From Rhizophagus sp. LPA8_4_AMF (Eukaryota > Glomeromycota > Glomeromycetes > Glomerales > Glomeraceae): a stretch of DNA of 23,650 bases. How positions within the stretch are numbered: position 1 is the stretch's first letter; each line of letters begins with the position of its first letter. The translations under genes were made by a program, and so were the position numbers. Below the pieces are notes generated by a model that searched no databases, was not told the DNA's origin, and was given only the letters and a program-made list of their open reading frames with translations. Positions 19,643-23,650 of the stretch are shown here, one piece after another. Location of the stretch: contig JADRCO010001004.1 in the NCBI GenBank assembly GCA_021464525.1, positions 1-23,650 of the forward strand. Direction: 5' to 3'.

Positions 19643-21273
19643 TCAATTAATTAATTCAATACGCCACTAAAATTCATTATTATATTACAAATGGAGTAGT
19701 AAGCAAAAAGAGAATATAACTATCAAAGTATAAATTGCATTTGAAATTGAATATTTGTACCTTGTTATTATTTTCACTTCCATCTCCATAACAAGAAACT
19801 TCTTGAGATCCATCCCCTAATAAAACCGTGTGACTATATAATGCTGGTTTGTTAGTTCTGATATGGAAGAGACCAATGATATCACCATTCATCAATTGAC
19901 CAGTATCATAAGACGTGATTGAATTATAACGTCGAATAAGCCATTCATCATCAATATTTCCTCCACCTGGACATATGGTCACTAATTATTAAAATTCTAA
20001 TTTGTTAATACATGTAAGTACATGCTTATCTTTTGTATTCAACTCAATAATACCTTGTTGTTGTCTTGATATTGGTGTAAATTTCCCATGACTAGTGTCA
20101 TGAGAATGTAAATTACATTCCGTTGCTTGATGCTTAAATCCAATGATACTATTAAGAGACACGGGATCCCCTTCATTTATACTTTTACCATTGGCTCCAA
20201 TTACAGTCCAAACATCATTTTCCAAATTTATTTTCTCGTCGTTACAAATAACCTTTGTAAATTTAAAAATAAATGTTACAGAGTCAATACTTTTCTTTGA
20301 TATAATGATTGATATGAAAAAAAAATACAGTATATATATTAGTAAATACCATATATTGCTTGTTTTGTGAACCTAAATCATATTTGACTCCATTTGTAGA
20401 TAGATACTTTCCAGTAGATACATGTACAAGAGCGATTTTTGATCCATATACAATTGACTTTTTCTGAGATTCGTTCTTTTTACAAAGATAAAAAAAAAAA
20501 TTTTACTTAGTAGTAAAAAAAATAATATGAAATTATAAATTATCTTACGAAAAAATCTTCTATCACTTCTTCAGGGGATAAGCGCCAGTTGAAATAACGA
20601 ACATGGCTATGTGTAAAATTATCATTTAATATTCTGTGTTGACTTCATTACTACCAAATTAAATCATACCTAATTTCACCATTAAATCCTCTCCAATTGA
20701 AAGAACGTCCAATATGCAATGGCCCATCATTGAAAACAACTTTTTGCGTTTTTACATTTTGAATGCAAAAGTATCCTTCCCATTCACCATCTATATAGAT
20801 ATCTAATCTTTTTTCTGGATCAGAAATCGTATAAGTAATATGATACCATTGATTTAATGTGAGTCCATCGCCAAGCGAAGAAATTCCCACACTATAACTC
20901 CAGTCGCCTGAGAATCGAGGATGCAACGTGGATTTATCTTTTGTTAACCAGAGGCTTGGAGTACTGACTAATTGCTCAGTACCTAAGTGCATTACATTTT
21001 ATTTGTGACCGGAGAAAGTATCAGTCATAATAATTCATAATCAAACTATATAATCGTGCTTAAATACTCTTATAAAAAGTAGTTAACTCTACCTTTATGA
21101 AAAATCGTAACCCAACCAGAACCATGATTATGCATTTTCAGTCGCAATGTTATTGACAATTTATCATTCACTACAGGCAAGTCAGTATGCTTAAAGACTC
21201 GTTGGTCCTGTTCTTTCACGGAAATAGGACCTGAAATTAGTTCTGCCCACTCTTTAACGGCAAATTTCATCAT
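19643..21273 (-). CDS. LamG-like/MIR domain protein, seven exons
   Basis: Exons, in reading order: 21273-21093, 20982-20670, 20606-20549, 20475-20350, 20252-20054, 19981-19761, 19666-19643. Together 1122 nt, 373 residues and TGA. The six introns (110, 63, 73, 97, 72 and 94 nt) are all GT-AG and keep frame. Residues ~35-184 form a LamG/concanavalin A-like jelly roll, with WYHITYT (106-112), DIYIDG (121-126), GPLHIGRSFNWRGFNGEI (147-164) and a closing LSPEEV strand. Residues ~195-373 hold three MIR units: GSKIALVHVSTGKYL, then GDPVSL with LHSH (274-277) and DDEW (303-306), then GDIIGL with LYSH (340-343), EVSCYGD and a final W367. MIR domains are beta-trefoil ligand or sugar binders; LamG folds often bind glycans. 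No signal peptide, membrane segment or catalytic motif is seen, so an intracellular binding role is inferred. ATG at 21273 or 21270 is equally possible. Intron 3 could instead end at 20464, removing four residues. Confidence 0.85.
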
Positions 21274-21304
21274 CTTTTTTTAAAGATTGATAAGTATAAT
21301 ATTT

Positions 21305-21312
21305 TATTTATA
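21305..21312 (-). promoter_or_regulatory. TATA-like box upstream of the lectin gene
   Basis: TATAAATA on the minus strand lies 32-39 bases before the first ATG of the LamG/MIR gene. If used, the 5' leader would be very short. The region is so AT-rich that chance occurrence is likely, and no transcript data are available. Confidence 0.2.
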
Positions 21313-22248
21313 ATAGGTAAATAAATTTAATTGTTAAAAAAATGCAAATTTTGAATTCCTTCAAATAGAGTACCAAATTTTGTACAAAAGTATCTGAAAA
21401 AAAAAAATATTTGTAAAAATGCGTGAACCAACCTTATATATTATAGTTTGATGTTGCCGATCTCACAATATCAGTAAGTTTCACAAGGGCTAAAAATTGT
21501 AGTACAAATCGTTTTTTTTTTATCAATTTAGTCATAACAGGGAGTATTAAATAACACAACATTATAATATAAGTAATATAAGTAAATAACTATACAAATG
21601 TTAAGGTGTTAAAAAAATTTCAAAATTAACTGAATTCTTTCGTGACTGTTGATCATTTTTTGTTTGATTTCTGATCTCAGAAAATTATACCTTTTGTTAA
21701 AAATAAAATCTAGATAATTATTTATCATTAAAAAATACACTAAATTTGCTTAAATTTAATTAAAAAAAAAGATTCTATTCTATTGTTCTATTGTACTGTG
21801 CCACGCACAAGTTTTTTTCATTTCATAGCATAATTCGGTACTTTAGTTAGCTGAAATATGTCTTGGAGGTTTATCTTTTGATGAATGTTTGTGAAGGTAT
21901 AAGAACTTTATAACAATTTTAATAATTTCATTTTTTAATTTATTTGTAACTGAAATATATTTATTTACTATTCACTAACATCATACTTTTTTATTTTAAT
22001 ACTTATTATAATTTACCTATACTTTACTTCTTTTTTGAAAATACTAATTTACTTTCTTGCTAACTTCAGGTTACTAGTAACAGTCTAGTACTTTTCTAGT
22101 TTTGAATAACACCTCGCTCTTTACACCATAGAAACTATGACAAAATCTTTACTATCCAATACCTTTATTTTATTTTATTTTTCTACATTTATGATTTATA
22201 TCAAATATAGTACTTTATTTATGACATATATTGTATATTATTATATTT
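21313..22248. other. AT-rich region upstream of the lectin gene
   Basis: This would hold any upstream control sequence of the minus-strand gene, but apart from AT-rich tracts no convincing motif was found. There are no frames of interest and no RNA genes. Confidence 0.45.
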
Positions 22249-22345
22249 CCCTATAAAAAATTTTTTAGAAAATTGATCACATATCGGAGTTTTTTGGTAT
22301 GAAATGATCATTTATCGGAATTTTCCCCAGAAAATTTTTATAGGG
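22249..22345. mobile_element. 97-bp mini-element with CCCTATAAAA ends
   Basis: CCCTATAAAAAATTTTTTAG at the left and AGAAAATTTTTATAGGG at the right form inverted ends of about 17 bp, nearly the same as those of the 58-bp element at 3552. The interior is a direct duplication: GATCACATATCGGAGTTTTT, then GATCATTTATCGGAATTTT. No coding capacity, and no clear target-site duplication. Confidence 0.65.
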
Positions 22346-22414
22346 TTTTAAATTAATAAAAGTTTATGATTTCACCTTAAATTTGCCTGTCATTACTGTA
22401 AAATTGACGATATA

Positions 22415-22467
22415 ATTCCTAAAATTTGGCCGTCATGATTCCTAATTTTTGGCCTAAAATTTAGCCC
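22415..22467. repeat. Short direct repeats, ATTCCTAAAATTTGGCC type
   Basis: ATTCCTAAAATTTGGCC (22415-22431) and ATTCCTAATTTTTGGCC (22438-22454) are followed by TAAAATTTAGCCC (22455-22467). This is a small local duplication, 70 bases from the 97-bp element. Confidence 0.55.
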
Positions 22468-23230
22468 AAAAATTCAATAATAATTATATAAATTCAGGTC
22501 AAAATTAAGATAATTATTGTATGAATTACCATACAAATGTTGTGTGATTTATTGCAATTTTTAGCACATTTAATGTATGGTCAAATATACAGAAATTGTA
22601 TTGAAATCGTAGTGGAACTTATTGGATGTTTTTTCAACAAAAATCAGAGTTTTTTTTCATAGGGAGAGTGAAAACAAATTGCTTTAGCTATCATATTTTT
22701 TGGCCACAAACTGGAAATCCAGCCAAAACTTATAATTCATTGTGTTCAAACGTACAGGAACTTGAGTGTTAGATGGATTATTAGGTTATGATGTAAATTT
22801 AATTTTAATCGATCAAACTTTAATATTCAATTAAAAGTATAAAATAATAATTATATTGCATCAAATCGTTAAAAACAATATGTAAAAATATTTATTAGAT
22901 TTTGAATATAGAAAAATATTCATCGTTATAAAAGATTCATTAATAAAAGATTCTCGTGGACGTCATTTTTCAACTGACATTCATATTTTCTTATTGTTTT
23001 GAAGAGAGACATTACATAAATTTACTTGATTTAACTTTTCATACACTTATAATTTGAATCATCCTGAATATGGAATTATAATATATTAAGTTAGCATAAA
23101 CAAAATTCGATTCTTTAAATAATAAAATCGATAGAAAAGTAGTTTTTTTTCACGAATACTATACATGGGGGTGCTATGGCCCGCAATATACGGTAGATGA
23201 AGATTATAATACAGCAGCACTGTTGCATAA

Positions 23231-23264
23231 TTGTATTAGTACATTCGTTGTATTAGTACATTCA
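23231..23264. repeat. 17-bp tandem duplication
   Basis: TTGTATTAGTACATTCG is followed directly by TTGTATTAGTACATTCA; only the last base differs. A third partial copy (TTGTAT) follows. It is probably a slippage or local duplication product. Confidence 0.85.
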
Positions 23265-23650
23265 TTGTATACCAATTATATAATAAAAAATTCTGTCATG
23301 ATTTCTGTATAAATAATTTGAATTGTGTAATATGGAAACGTGATTAACATGAACAAATTTCACTTACGTGACATTTCGGTCGGCATTACGGCGTTAAGAA
23401 ATTAAACAAGTGATGAATAATTGAGTGACAAATAGGGTTTCACACGAAAAAAATCAGAATACTTATGAAAAATGGAAACGCAGAGGGTGTGACGCAGGGA
23501 CAAATATTTTACTATGATCACGTGGGATGAAAAATTTTTGATGTTACTACCCGATATATTCCATTAGAATAATTTGATCACCGGAATCCCTACATTTATC
23601 CCGGAAATTTCATGGGAGTTGTGTTTTCTCACCTTCCTCTACGAAAGCAG

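Larger units (their letters stand above)
22346..23650. other. AT-rich spacer to the window end
   Basis: No gene is supported. It includes a short direct repeat at 22415-22467, a 17-bp tandem pair at 23231-23264 and a TCACGTGG site at 23518. At the very end, the minus strand reads AGAGGAAG|GTGAGAAA at about 23625-23640, which resembles an exon end with a splice donor, so a minus-strand gene might start beyond the window. Confidence 0.4.

Noticed and set aside
20143-20370. Plus-strand 75-codon frame
   Set aside because: It is the antisense of exon 5 and intron 4 of the LamG/MIR gene.
1-23650. CRISPR array, bacterial operon, phage or toxin-antitoxin system
   Set aside because: No regularly spaced repeats with unique spacers, no prokaryotic gene organisation, and the one real gene has spliceosomal introns.

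Overview
The window is very AT-rich, intron-bearing eukaryotic DNA that is mostly non-coding. Three things point to a fungus with a repeat-rich genome, most like an arbuscular mycorrhizal fungus of the Rhizophagus type: the short GT-AG introns (63-110 nt) of the one clear gene, its LamG-like plus MIR domain make-up, and the density of small palindromic repeats. The organism is an inference; no ribosomal RNA, mitochondrial gene or other taxonomic marker is present.

Only one intact protein gene can be supported. It lies on the minus strand at 19643-21273, has seven exons and encodes 373 residues: a concanavalin A-like/LamG jelly-roll domain followed by three MIR units. All six introns were placed by hand; each is GT-AG, keeps the frame and joins recognisable domain sequence. 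No signal peptide or membrane segment is visible. The simplest reading is an intracellular carbohydrate- or ligand-binding protein; its ligand is unknown.

The rest, region by region. 1-3.2 kb is packed with palindromic, MITE-like elements: a nested 743-bp element, a 204-bp element with TAGGGATG ends, a cluster of hairpins and a 137-bp element containing a triple 9-mer. 3.2-9.7 kb is AT-rich spacer with a 58-bp mini-element, a 130-bp tandem duplication and three TCACGTGA palindromes. 9.7-15.1 kb is spacer with simple repeats and one copy of a dispersed repeat whose partner sits inverted at 19.3-19.5 kb. 15.1-15.35 kb holds a strand of coding-like sequence (minus) that looks like a last exon or gene remnant. 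16.3-17.2 kb is a clearly more GC-rich segment with no ORF, several hairpins and a TATA-like box: the most puzzling stretch here. 17.4-17.7 kb has two short minus-strand coding-like patches sharing an AKDWS motif. Upstream of the lectin gene come AT-rich spacer, a 97-bp mini-element and short direct repeats.

A recurring theme is a family of small elements ending in CCCTATAAAA (58, 97, about 161 and 178 bp). Three of the four also carry an internal direct duplication. There is no operon or gene cluster, so no multi-gene system can be claimed.
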